DNA of 64,000 nt from assembly GCA_963663005.2 (NCBI GenBank), contig CAXXHH010000003.1, positions 124,001 to 188,000 on the forward strand, given 5' to 3'. Each line of letters begins with the position of its first letter. The first letter of the stretch is position 1. A program made the translations under genes and the position numbers. This document shows, one piece after another, positions 24,301 to 31,591 of the stretch. The notes under the pieces are model-generated. The model saw nothing but the letters and a program-made list of their open reading frames with translations, did not search any database and was not told the DNA's origin. Source of the DNA: CAINVV01 sp963663005 (lineage in GTDB: Bacteria; Bacteroidota; Bacteroidia; Bacteroidales; Prolixibacteraceae).

Positions 24301-26607
24301 TTACCTTCCGGTGGAATGCAGCAAGTAACAATTAGTTTCAAACCATCATCTGCCGGATTAAAAAATGCATACCTGACGATTGCAAACAACTCCGATAATG
24401 CATCACCGGCAAAGCTAATTACGTTATCCGGAACGGGCTCTGTTCTCCTGACCAAAACACTAACAGTAGAGCCCGATGGCGCTCTTGATTTTGGTAATGT
24501 GACAGTAAACAATAGTCCGGAAAAGAGTTTCAGTCTGAGGAACAGTGGTACAGCCACACTGACCATTACGGGATTAACAATATCCGGAACGAATGCAGAT
24601 CAATATACAATCAGTAGTCCTGCAGGAACAGCATTCGATATACCCGCAGGTGGTGTCCAGCTTGTGAAACTCAGGTTTAAGCCAACATCTTCCGGAGTAA
24701 AGAATGCCTCACTGACGATTTCCAACAATTCCGACAATGCCTCACCTTCGAAGCAAATAGCCTTAATTGGCACCGGGACATTGCAGCTCACCAAAACATT
24801 GACAGTGAATCCCGATGCACTGTCAGACTTTGGAATTGTCACAATCAACACCAGTTCCGACAAGACAATTACCCTTCAAAACACTGGCAGCTCGCCAATA
24901 ACAGTCTCCGGACTAGCCATAAATGGAATAAACGCGAATCAGTTTTCGATAGTTAGTCCAACCTCCACCTCCTTCGATATACCTGTCGGAGGATTGCAAC
25001 AAATAACCGTAAGATTTACCCCAACAACCGACGGCTGGAAAAGCGCCGCATTAACCATCACAAATAATTCAGACAATTCTTCTCCCACAAAGCTTATTAC
25101 GCTCAATGGAACTGGCTCGTTGCAGGCAACGAGAACGATGGCCGTGACTCCCGATGGGTATTGGGACTTTGGCAGCACAATGCTAAACACAAACAGTGAC
25201 AAGATTATCACTATCCGGAATACCGGATCAGCCACGCTCAACGTGACAGGATTGACCCTTACCGGAACCAATTCTGATCAGTTCGTGATAATTAGTCCGC
25301 TCAATGCTTTATTAGATATTCCTGCGGGGGGATTTCAGCAAATTACAATCCGGTTCAGCCCATCTTCTGAAGGTTGGAAGAGTTCCTTTTTATCAGTTGT
25401 CAACAACTCTGATAACGCATCACCCGTAAAACTAATAACACTAAATGGAACAGGCGTGCTTCGGCAAGCACCTGTCATTCCAACTGTCACCACAAACGCT
25501 ATCAATTCAGTCGCATCCAAATCCGCCGCAGGCGGAGGAAATATCACTTCAGATGGGGGAAGTTCTGTCACGGCCAGAGGTTTATGCTGGAGCACAACTT
25601 CTAATCCTACTGTATTGGATTCGAAAACGACGGATGGAACCGGTATTGGTGCCTTTACAAGTAACATTACGGGACTAACCCCAGGAACGATATACCACGT
25701 AAGGGCTTATGCGACAAATCCAGTTGGTACGGCCTATGGTAATGATGTCACGTTTACGACACTCACACTGGCGACTGTCTCAACTACTCAGGTTACTGCG
25801 ACCTCAGCTACCGCGGCAACAGGTGGCGGAAGTATATCATCGGACGGCGGAACACCCGTTACTGTCAAGGGAGTTTGCTGGAACAAAACGGGAAATCCGA
25901 CGATCAGTGATTCCAAAACCGTTGATGGCTCCGGTAACGCGACTTTTACGAGTTCAATTTCCGGCTTGACCATCGGAACAACCTACCACGCAAGAGCATA
26001 TGCAACGAACTCCGTCGGAACCAACTATGGGGCAGATGTCGTTTTTACGACCTTATCTTTGCCCGTTGTGACAACGATTTCAGCGACTGCAATAGTCTCG
26101 TCTTCAACCACCGCTAGTGGTAAAGGAAATGTCTCATCTGACGGCGGCTCTCCTGTAACTGAAAAAGGCCTGTGCTGGAGTACAACCCCTAATCCGACAA
26201 CATCGGACTCTAAAACCTCAGACGGCAACGGATTAGGATCATTTACGGATCTTTTTACCGGGTTAACTCCATGGACCAACTATCACGTTAGAGCGTATGC
26301 AACCAATGCTGTAGGCACCTCGTATGGAGCGGATATTGCTTTCCAGACCTCTATTAATGGTGGCGTTTTTGATATTAGTTCATTCTACCAGATCTATCCA
26401 AATCCTTCATACGGCCAGGTAACGATACTGAGCAAAGAAGAAGTCCCAGTCGAAATAACAATCTATTCGATGGATGGAGTACTAATTCAAAACTATAAAT
26501 TCGTGAAGCAGCAAAATAGCCTGAACCTAAACCTTAGCAAAGGCGTCTATTTAATTACGCTGAAGAGCGAAAAGGCAACCGGTTCATACAGACTCATAAT
26601 CCTATGA
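21361..26607 (+). CDS. Giant repeat-rich type IX secretion cargo protein
   Basis: A 1748-residue secreted protein. A signal peptide (MKTIFLFMLAFTISFSAYS) is followed by ten fibronectin-III-like domains of two alternating kinds to about residue 915: one kind has the theme TSYEVEFDAG...HTWHVRAKNG...QWSNSRNY, the other TNYQIQFDSDPP...HTWKVRATNAAGDSDWS. Next are four domains of about 110 residues of the choice-of-anchor-D/HYDIN kind (FGNVTVNNSPEKSFSLRNSG...SDNASP), then three domains of the SDGGxPVTxxGLCWS kind. The end (FQIYPNPSYGQVTI...GVYLITL) is a type A T9SS sorting tail. It is therefore exported to the surface or medium, probably as an adhesin or matrix protein. No enzymatic domain is seen. 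The stop overlaps the next start by 4 bp. Confidence 0.88.
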   Translation: MKTIFLFMLAFTISFSAYSQLTTPSLSSPASATTFYVGSTINFNWTPVVGATSYDVEFDTGMGYEFLTNVSGTSFNLLLAAANVGPHSWHVRAKSGTTVSAWSNSRSYLVVGIPAIPTTTNPLTDSTIQFGVSTFFNWNQVANASEYQIQFDNETPVTVSGTNYSRSFTSLGMHTWKVLASNLAGSSDWSAPKTLTVVVGIPSLSSPASGSTFYVGSTLALSWTTVAGATSYEVEFDAGLGFSSTTVSTTTSLNLPLTSANAGQHTWHVRAKNGTAAGQWSNSRNYVVADIPDVPATTNPTSGTVLYYDVTTNFTWNSVLFATNYQLQFDADPPITVTGTNYNRVFTTLGIHTWKVKALNAAGSSDWSTAKTLTVSLNTPGLTSPANGSTVFVGSTLNFSWSSVPGATSYDLEFDTGLGIETTTNVTAPSLALPLTPAHVGPHTWRVRAKLGSAAGPWSGSRNYTVVTIPTVPAVQSPASGSTFIFETQVAFSWNQVPNATNYQIQFDSDPPITVSNPNYSRSFSVLGNHTWKVRATNAAGDSDWSTSRTVIIILGTPNLSAPANGTVYYVGNTITLSWTTVPGATSYEVEFDSGMGYTSIIPSTGSSIDIKLSAANAGPHIWHVRAKNGSYAGNWSNSRNYTVIGIPDAPTLINPVNDTKVFSEVSINFNWSNVANATGYEIQFDTEQPVIVSGTSYSRIFTTTGIHTWKVRATNSAGKGDWSIVNNLNVTYGIPNLISPANQSVYFISSTISFSWTTIPGATSYDLELDAGTPQVSLTNLSGGSLDMTVLAANIGQHTWHVRARYGTTAGQWSTSRSYVVLGIPAIPTTVNPANGTIVYVDLSTNFTWNTVNGATSYVLQIDSEAPVTISTTSYTRIFTTQGSHTWKVKAINAAGESDWSTIKSFIVSSGAPNVPSKIILVSPDNSWDYQNVTVGNANEKIFVVQNTGSTQLTISNLLISGTNADQFIITNPTGTSFSLPSGGMQQVTISFKPSSAGLKNAYLTIANNSDNASPAKLITLSGTGSVLLTKTLTVEPDGALDFGNVTVNNSPEKSFSLRNSGTATLTITGLTISGTNADQYTISSPAGTAFDIPAGGVQLVKLRFKPTSSGVKNASLTISNNSDNASPSKQIALIGTGTLQLTKTLTVNPDALSDFGIVTINTSSDKTITLQNTGSSPITVSGLAINGINANQFSIVSPTSTSFDIPVGGLQQITVRFTPTTDGWKSAALTITNNSDNSSPTKLITLNGTGSLQATRTMAVTPDGYWDFGSTMLNTNSDKIITIRNTGSATLNVTGLTLTGTNSDQFVIISPLNALLDIPAGGFQQITIRFSPSSEGWKSSFLSVVNNSDNASPVKLITLNGTGVLRQAPVIPTVTTNAINSVASKSAAGGGNITSDGGSSVTARGLCWSTTSNPTVLDSKTTDGTGIGAFTSNITGLTPGTIYHVRAYATNPVGTAYGNDVTFTTLTLATVSTTQVTATSATAATGGGSISSDGGTPVTVKGVCWNKTGNPTISDSKTVDGSGNATFTSSISGLTIGTTYHARAYATNSVGTNYGADVVFTTLSLPVVTTISATAIVSSSTTASGKGNVSSDGGSPVTEKGLCWSTTPNPTTSDSKTSDGNGLGSFTDLFTGLTPWTNYHVRAYATNAVGTSYGADIAFQTSINGGVFDISSFYQIYPNPSYGQVTILSKEEVPVEITIYSMDGVLIQNYKFVKQQNSLNLNLSKGVYLITLKSEKATGSYRLIIL

Positions 26608-27146
26608 CAATCAGTAAAAAAATTATACTCCTTTGGCTGATTGCTACCGCTTCATTTTGGAGTGTTGCTCAGGAAGTGCCGATAGTGACAGGTTCCCGGA
26701 TTGGCCGGTCGGAAGCACAGGCTGCGCTGGATTTCCATAATAAAGTTCGCAAAGAGGTTGCATCGCCCCCACTCGAATGGTCCGCAGACATGGCTGCCTA
26801 CGCTCAGGAATGGGCCAATTACCTTGCCACAAATAATAACTGCCAAATGGCCCATCGCAAAAGTTTGGGGAAAGACATTAGAAGTGCCGGCGAAAATATT
26901 TTCTGGGGGTCTGCCTCAAAATTTTCAGCGCTTGATGCTTCAGAAGCTTGGTACTCAGAGATCAAGGATTATCAATACAGACCGATATCTACTCAAAACT
27001 ACTCTAAAACAGGGCATTACACCCAAATGATCTGGAAAAATTCCCGTGAGGTCGGAATTGGTGTAGCCATTTGCAAGGATGGCGCAATCATAATTGTCGC
27101 TAATTATTTCCCTCCAGGTAACTACATTGGCGAAAAACCATATTAG
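26604..27146 (+). CDS. Secreted CAP-domain (SCP/PR-1-like) protein
   Basis: A 180-residue protein with a signal peptide (to about residue 22, WSVAQ) and one CAP domain: ALDFHNKVRKEVASPPLEWSADMAAYAQEWA, then AGENIFWGS, then GHYTQMIWKNSREVGIG and IIVANYFPPGNYIGEKPY. These include the cavity residues (two His, two Glu) of the superfamily. Bacterial CAP proteins are secreted and poorly understood; lipid binding or peptidase-like roles have been proposed for some. It overlaps the giant T9SS protein gene by ATGA, so the two are translationally coupled, but it has no sorting tail of its own. Confidence 0.88.
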   Translation: MTISKKIILLWLIATASFWSVAQEVPIVTGSRIGRSEAQAALDFHNKVRKEVASPPLEWSADMAAYAQEWANYLATNNNCQMAHRKSLGKDIRSAGENIFWGSASKFSALDASEAWYSEIKDYQYRPISTQNYSKTGHYTQMIWKNSREVGIGVAICKDGAIIIVANYFPPGNYIGEKPY

Positions 27147-27387
27147 TCAAACCTTGTCATGTGCAGCGGAAAGTTCATAGAAAACCCTCTTTCCCTATCA
27201 AAAAATAGCCCATTCAGGCTATTTCTATGACAAAAAATAGTATATAAATTTATTGCACTAAAGTTTGTGATGGTGTGAATCAACTGGTTCAAAGCCGAAA
27301 TTTGAATTACCGGTAAAGAATCATGTAGTTTTCTGTTGATGCAGACCTTATATAGTGTGATTTTTATTTACAAACTAATATATCGCC

Positions 27388-27945
27388 ATGGCACAAAACA
27401 ATCCTGTCACAATGAGGAGAGATGATGGAATTCCTATTCTTATTCCTGAAGAGAGTATTCTTGAAGGTTTTATTAAAACCAGAAAGTCTTTCAAAATCGA
27501 AAGTAATTTTTACGGAACACTGCTCTCAACTCAAAAAGTAATCATCGATACTAACTCAGTCGTATGCGGAGATATCATTTGTGCTGAAATGATAATAAGT
27601 GGTGTCTTCGATGGAAACATCTTCTGTACCGGAAAGGTTGAATGCAATGGGAATGCAAAGATCACTGGAAAAGTGTATACCAAGCTATTTCAAAATGAAG
27701 ACAGTTGCGATCTGAATTGTATTATTCAGGTACCCCGGAATGAAGTATTTAATACGATCAGAGAACTACTTTCCAATATTGACGCATCCACGAAGCTCTC
27801 TACGGATGTAACCCTCGACAAGATCAGAGACTTTTTTGTCAAGAACGTATATTCCTACGACAAATCCGCGCAAGCCAATAATAATGGCGCTGGGACAATA
27901 GCCTCCAATTTGGAGAACAGTCTCATTGCAGATAACAAGAATTAA
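27388..27945 (+). CDS. Bactofilin
   Basis: A 185-residue polymer-forming cytoskeletal protein. The core of roughly residues 35-115 is the beta-helical bactofilin domain (NFYGTLLSTQKVIIDTNSVVCGDIICAEMIISGVFDGNIFCTGKVECNG), with short repeats of hydrophobic residues every six. An N-terminal tail and a longer than usual C-terminal tail (about 65 residues, Asn/Ser/Asp rich) flank it. Bactofilins build filaments under the membrane that help shape, motility or localisation of surface proteins. A lipoprotein gene follows 42 bp later on the same strand. Confidence 0.85.
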   Translation: MAQNNPVTMRRDDGIPILIPEESILEGFIKTRKSFKIESNFYGTLLSTQKVIIDTNSVVCGDIICAEMIISGVFDGNIFCTGKVECNGNAKITGKVYTKLFQNEDSCDLNCIIQVPRNEVFNTIRELLSNIDASTKLSTDVTLDKIRDFFVKNVYSYDKSAQANNNGAGTIASNLENSLIADNKN

Positions 27946-27987
27946 CCCTTCAGCCAATTCTGTTTTCTCAACTAAACACTTTCGCAC

Positions 27988-30132
27988 ATGAAAAAAATCC
28001 TTTTCATCAGTATGTGTTTCCTGGCATTGCTGGGATGCAAGCAGGTAATTGTCAAAGTGGTACCAACCATCATTTCGGTAACCACAACTCCACCTGTTGT
28101 TACTTCAACCACTGCCACAATCAGCGGTAATATCTCTGACGACGGCGGCGATCCAATTACCGACCGCGGTGTTGTTTACAGTCTGAACCCATCTCCAACA
28201 ATAGAAAGTGGAACCAAGCTGTCAAGCGGTTCAGGAGTTGGAAGCTTTAATAGCACTATTTCAGGATTAAGTCCCGGTAAAACGTACTACATCAGAACTT
28301 TTGCCACAAACAGTGTCGGCACAGCTTATGGGGATCAGATCACCATTACAACTACAAAAGTTGCTCCATCTGTGACCCCTGGCTCTTCAAACCCGACTGT
28401 AACATCCACATCGGTAACAATTACCGGCAATATTACCGCCGATGGTGGTGACGCAATTACTGCCCGCGGCGTAGTTTATAGTTTAACTAACCAAAATCCA
28501 ACACTTTTAGATAGCAAGACCACGGATGGTTCCGGTTTAGGAAGCTTTACAAGTGTCGTTACGGGATTGCTTCCAGGTAAGACATATTATTTCAAAACTT
28601 ATGCCACAAATGGTACAGGCACTACCTATGGAGATCTGATAACATTAAGTACGCCGGCCGTAGCCCCTACGATCACGACGACTGTAATTACCGGACTTAC
28701 TGCTATTGCTGCCACTAGTGGAGGTACAATTTCAAGCGACGGTGGCGCTGCAATAACGGCCAGGGGGGTTGTTTGGAATACTTCAACAAACCCGACACTG
28801 GCCAATGCCAAGACGGTGGATGGAACAACGACAGGAACCTTTACGAGCAATCTGACCGGATTAACACCCAATACGAACTACTATGTCAAAGCCTACGCCA
28901 CAAACAGTGTCGGTACTACTTATGGCAATGAAGTGACATTTAAGACCCTATTGGCAATTCCAACGGTAGGCACTAATGCCGTCACAAATGTCACATCCAC
29001 TACTGCTTCTTGCGGAGGAAATGTTACGCTGGATAACGGAGCACCTGTTACGGCTCGTGGCGTTTGCTGGAGTACTTCACAAAATCCGACTACTTCTGAT
29101 TCTAAAACAAGTGATGGCACCGGAACCGGCATTTTCACAAGTTCCATAACTGGTCTTAATCCTAATACTACTTACTATTTCAAAGCCTATGCTATTAATA
29201 GCGTTGGAACGGGATATGGAACTCAGTTCTCCTTCACTACCACAGCAAGTCTGCCGACTGTCACCACAGCAACCCTCACAAATATCACTTCAATTTCTGC
29301 GACTGCAGGTGGTGTGGTAGTGAGCGATGGCGGTGCAACTGTTACCTCACGGGGAGTTTGTTGGGGAACCTCTACACTACCAACAATCAATGATTCTAAA
29401 CTGGTTTTGGGTTCCGGAATAGGGACTTTCAGCGGTTCTATCACCGGCTTACTGGCAGGAGTCAATTATTATGTCAGGGCTTTTGCAACCAATAGCGCGG
29501 GAACATCTTACGGAATCGCTATGAGTGTCAACGGACTAACAGCAGATATCAATAACCTCGTTGGTCAAAATGTTCTCGACGAGCTAAAGAGACTTGGAAT
29601 GCAAATAAATGGGGGAGTTACTCCTCCTACCGTAACAGGAATATTTAACATCACTCCGTTTATTTTGAAAAATTCAAACATTCCAGGAGATTATGCTATC
29701 GGATATCAATTCTACGATACCCATATCCAGTTTTCGAATCAGGATAATTCGAAACTTACTGTAACAGTTGATGAAGCGAGCTTCACAAGTTCCGGTGCTG
29801 TATCCTCAACTTCTACCAGCACCGGAAGTTTTGTAGTCGGTTCAGGCAAATTATTTACTGTTTTTGTTAAAATTCTAGCAACGCGATCTACTGGTGAAAC
29901 TGCAGATTTAGTCGAAGTTATATCTGGTACAATCGAACCCAATGGAGTTAGTAATTTATTATATGCCAATTATATGATAGATAATCATGGATACACACAA
30001 ACTTACATGGACAATAATAGTGCCAGAATAATTTATGATTCTGATGGAATGTCTGAAAGAATTTCCTCACTGAAATCAGCAAAGCTTAATTCCATGAAAT
30101 CAACTGGAAGAGTAGATCCATCCGGGAAATAG
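27988..30132 (+). CDS. Repeat lipoprotein with five CWS/VVYS-type fibronectin-like domains
   Basis: A 714-residue lipoprotein: signal MKKILFISMCFLALLGC with Cys17 as lipidation site. From about residue 25 to 510 there are five tandem domains of roughly 95 residues, each with ISDDGGxxITxRGVVYSxxxxPT...GTFTSNLTGLxPxTxYYxKAYATNSVGTxYG. The same family forms the three domains near the end of the giant T9SS protein. Residues 520-714 form a separate domain I do not recognise (Ser/Thr-rich beta strands, ending in basic residues). It is presumably displayed at the cell envelope. It lies next to the bactofilin gene; a link between filament and surface protein is speculative. A terminator follows. Confidence 0.8.
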   Translation: MKKILFISMCFLALLGCKQVIVKVVPTIISVTTTPPVVTSTTATISGNISDDGGDPITDRGVVYSLNPSPTIESGTKLSSGSGVGSFNSTISGLSPGKTYYIRTFATNSVGTAYGDQITITTTKVAPSVTPGSSNPTVTSTSVTITGNITADGGDAITARGVVYSLTNQNPTLLDSKTTDGSGLGSFTSVVTGLLPGKTYYFKTYATNGTGTTYGDLITLSTPAVAPTITTTVITGLTAIAATSGGTISSDGGAAITARGVVWNTSTNPTLANAKTVDGTTTGTFTSNLTGLTPNTNYYVKAYATNSVGTTYGNEVTFKTLLAIPTVGTNAVTNVTSTTASCGGNVTLDNGAPVTARGVCWSTSQNPTTSDSKTSDGTGTGIFTSSITGLNPNTTYYFKAYAINSVGTGYGTQFSFTTTASLPTVTTATLTNITSISATAGGVVVSDGGATVTSRGVCWGTSTLPTINDSKLVLGSGIGTFSGSITGLLAGVNYYVRAFATNSAGTSYGIAMSVNGLTADINNLVGQNVLDELKRLGMQINGGVTPPTVTGIFNITPFILKNSNIPGDYAIGYQFYDTHIQFSNQDNSKLTVTVDEASFTSSGAVSSTSTSTGSFVVGSGKLFTVFVKILATRSTGETADLVEVISGTIEPNGVSNLLYANYMIDNHGYTQTYMDNNSARIIYDSDGMSERISSLKSAKLNSMKSTGRVDPSGK

Positions 30133-30165
30133 CTTTGTGCCATTATTTTAATTCAATTTTTGCAA

Positions 30166-30198
30166 TAGGGCGGAGTCTGACTTCCGCCCTATTTTTTG
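30166..30198 (+). terminator. Intrinsic terminator after the repeat lipoprotein
   Basis: TAGGGCGGA and TCCGCCCTA form a 9-bp stem around an 8-nt loop, followed by T6. Confidence 0.85.
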
Positions 30199-30237
30199 TA
30201 TTTGAATACCCTGAATAAATACTAATTCCGAGTTTAA

Positions 30238-30251
30238 TTGACATTTATCAA
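30238..30251. promoter_or_regulatory. FNR-like box upstream of the Crp/Fnr gene
   Basis: TTGACATTTATCAA fits TTGAY-N4-RTCAA, the binding-site shape of Crp/Fnr regulators. It lies 38 bp before the regulator start, so autoregulation is likely. A similar site stands before the cytochrome gene at 31592. Confidence 0.55.
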
Positions 30252-30288
30252 TTAGTTTTTATATTTGCATCAAATAAAAAGAGAATAA

Positions 30289-31023
30289 ATGTCAGAAGTA
30301 CAAGATACAATCAAGTGCTCCAATTGTGCAGAGTGTAGATACGATTGCTGTTTCAGTAACCGCAACTGCGGAAATTCTCATATTTTCGGACAACTGAGTG
30401 CCGAAGAACTTCATTCTTTAATGGACAACAAAAGACAGATCCACTTTAGACCTGGAGAGACAATTATGAAACAAAACACTCCCCTCACCCACCTCGTTTG
30501 CATAAAAAATGGCATGGCAAAAGTGGTTGCAGAAGGGCCGAATGGAAAAAACCTTATTCTCCAAATTATTAAATCAAACAGCATTTTTACCGGAGGTGGA
30601 GCCATCGGGGATGATTTCAGACATTTCACCGTTGCTGCAATTACAGATATTGACTGTTGCTTTATCGACACCAACCGCCTTTACGTACTGCTGACCAAAA
30701 ACAATAATTTTTCGATAGAACTTTTAAAATACAGCAACGGCCAGCATCTTAAAATGTTAAGCACCCTTATTAACCTGACTAATAAATACATGCCGGGTCG
30801 TGTTGCCGATACTTTACTCTATTTAAAAAACAATATTTTTGAAAAAAATCCCTTCGATTTCGTGCTCTCCAAGCAAGAATTAGCCGATATGTCTGGCATG
30901 ACCAAAGAAAGCTTTATTCGTAGTTTGAAGGAATTTGAGGATTCCGGACTAATCAGTCACTCGCGGAATTCAGTCGAAATTCTAAAGGAGAATGACCTCG
31001 TAGAAATTAGCCGAAATGGCTAA
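30289..31023 (+). CDS. Crp/Fnr-family transcription regulator with Cys-rich N-terminus
   Basis: A 244-residue regulator. Residues 10-27 carry six cysteines (10, 13, 16, 20, 21, 27), which could bind an FeS cluster or sense redox state as in Fnr, though the spacing is not that of E. coli Fnr. Residues 35-150 are the cyclic-nucleotide-binding-like barrel (RPGETIMKQNTPLTHLVCIKNGMAKVV), and residues 165-235 the winged helix (SKQELADMSGMTKESFIRSLKEFEDSGLI) with the recognition helix TKESFIRSL. It sits ahead of a long run of cytochrome genes, two of the leaders holding matching boxes. Control of anaerobic or alternative respiration is inferred. Confidence 0.87.
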   Translation: MSEVQDTIKCSNCAECRYDCCFSNRNCGNSHIFGQLSAEELHSLMDNKRQIHFRPGETIMKQNTPLTHLVCIKNGMAKVVAEGPNGKNLILQIIKSNSIFTGGGAIGDDFRHFTVAAITDIDCCFIDTNRLYVLLTKNNNFSIELLKYSNGQHLKMLSTLINLTNKYMPGRVADTLLYLKNNIFEKNPFDFVLSKQELADMSGMTKESFIRSLKEFEDSGLISHSRNSVEILKENDLVEISRNG

Positions 31024-31055
31024 ATCTTTGTTAATTCCGGATCGAATTATTTAGA

Positions 31056-31087
31056 AAAACACCTTCCATCTGAGGGTGTTTTTTTTT
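31056..31087 (+). terminator. Intrinsic terminator after the Crp/Fnr gene
   Basis: AAAACACC pairs with GGTGTTTT around an 11-nt loop, followed by a run of T. Confidence 0.8.
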
Positions 31088-31137
31088 GATCCGACAAAAA
31101 ATCGCTCTGTTTTTAACTGATCCAAATAATGATTTCA

Positions 31138-31330
31138 TTGATTTTGCCGATTTGGACCCAGATTATGGTAAAGTAGCCGAAATTGGCAAATGGAATCACC
31201 GAAAAAGTAAAAATTTAGGATTCTAAGGCATCCAATTCCGTAAAAATCTGGCGCCAGAGAAAGTAAAGGCAAGCAAGTATATCATAATGAAACAGATCGA
31301 GTTAAGAATTCCAAACAATAGTGCGGTTTT
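31138..31330 (+). repeat. Degenerate repeat, relic copy 2
   Basis: Coding-like text KLANGITEKVKI and PEKVKASKY...IELRI matches the order and residues seen at 13981-14155 (KLAKSVIWKLKM, PQRVKATDF...VKLRI), with in-frame stops between the pieces. AAATTGGCAA recurs at 31180. It is probably a decayed mobile-element fragment of unknown family. Confidence 0.45.
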
Positions 31331-31396
31331 TACTTTCAAATAACCAAATCAAAATTTTTAGACTGCTGAATTATTCAACAATAATTTTATGATTAA

Positions 31397-31410
31397 TTGA
31401 TATATGTCAA
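31397..31410. promoter_or_regulatory. FNR-like box upstream of the cytochrome operon
   Basis: TTGATATATGTCAA fits TTGAY-N4-RTCAA and extends to a nearly perfect 24-bp palindrome (ATTAA...TTAAT on the flanks). It lies 182 bp before the multiheme lipoprotein gene, consistent with activation by the regulator encoded just upstream. Confidence 0.6.
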
Positions 31411-31591
31411 TTAATCATTGACTTATATTCCTGTAATATTTAATATAGACACTAATTTATCTGTCAATCTATCAACATATTTCTATTTGTTTTAGGGTTT
31501 TACAATTTTTAACTTTACATCCATGTCGTAATAGACTAATTGATGAATTTATTAGAAAATACTGTTTATATTATTAAAACTTTCAAAATTT

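Larger units (their letters stand above)
31088..31591. other. Long intergenic region before the multiheme lipoprotein gene
   Basis: About 500 bp without a supportable gene. It contains a relic repeat (31138-31330, see 13981-14155) and an FNR-like box (31397-31410). A short frame at 31087-31227 (ending NHRKSKNLGF) has no good start and no recognised homologue; I take it as part of the relic. Confidence 0.55.

Noticed and set aside
21361..26607. CRISPR-like or tandem DNA repeat
   Set aside because: Units are about 270-330 bp, diverged at third positions and translate as ordered protein domains in one frame. No spacers and no cas genes.
31087..31227. A short frame ending NHRKSKNLGF
   Set aside because: It starts with a run of T and has no good start codon, no recognised family and lies in the relic repeat.
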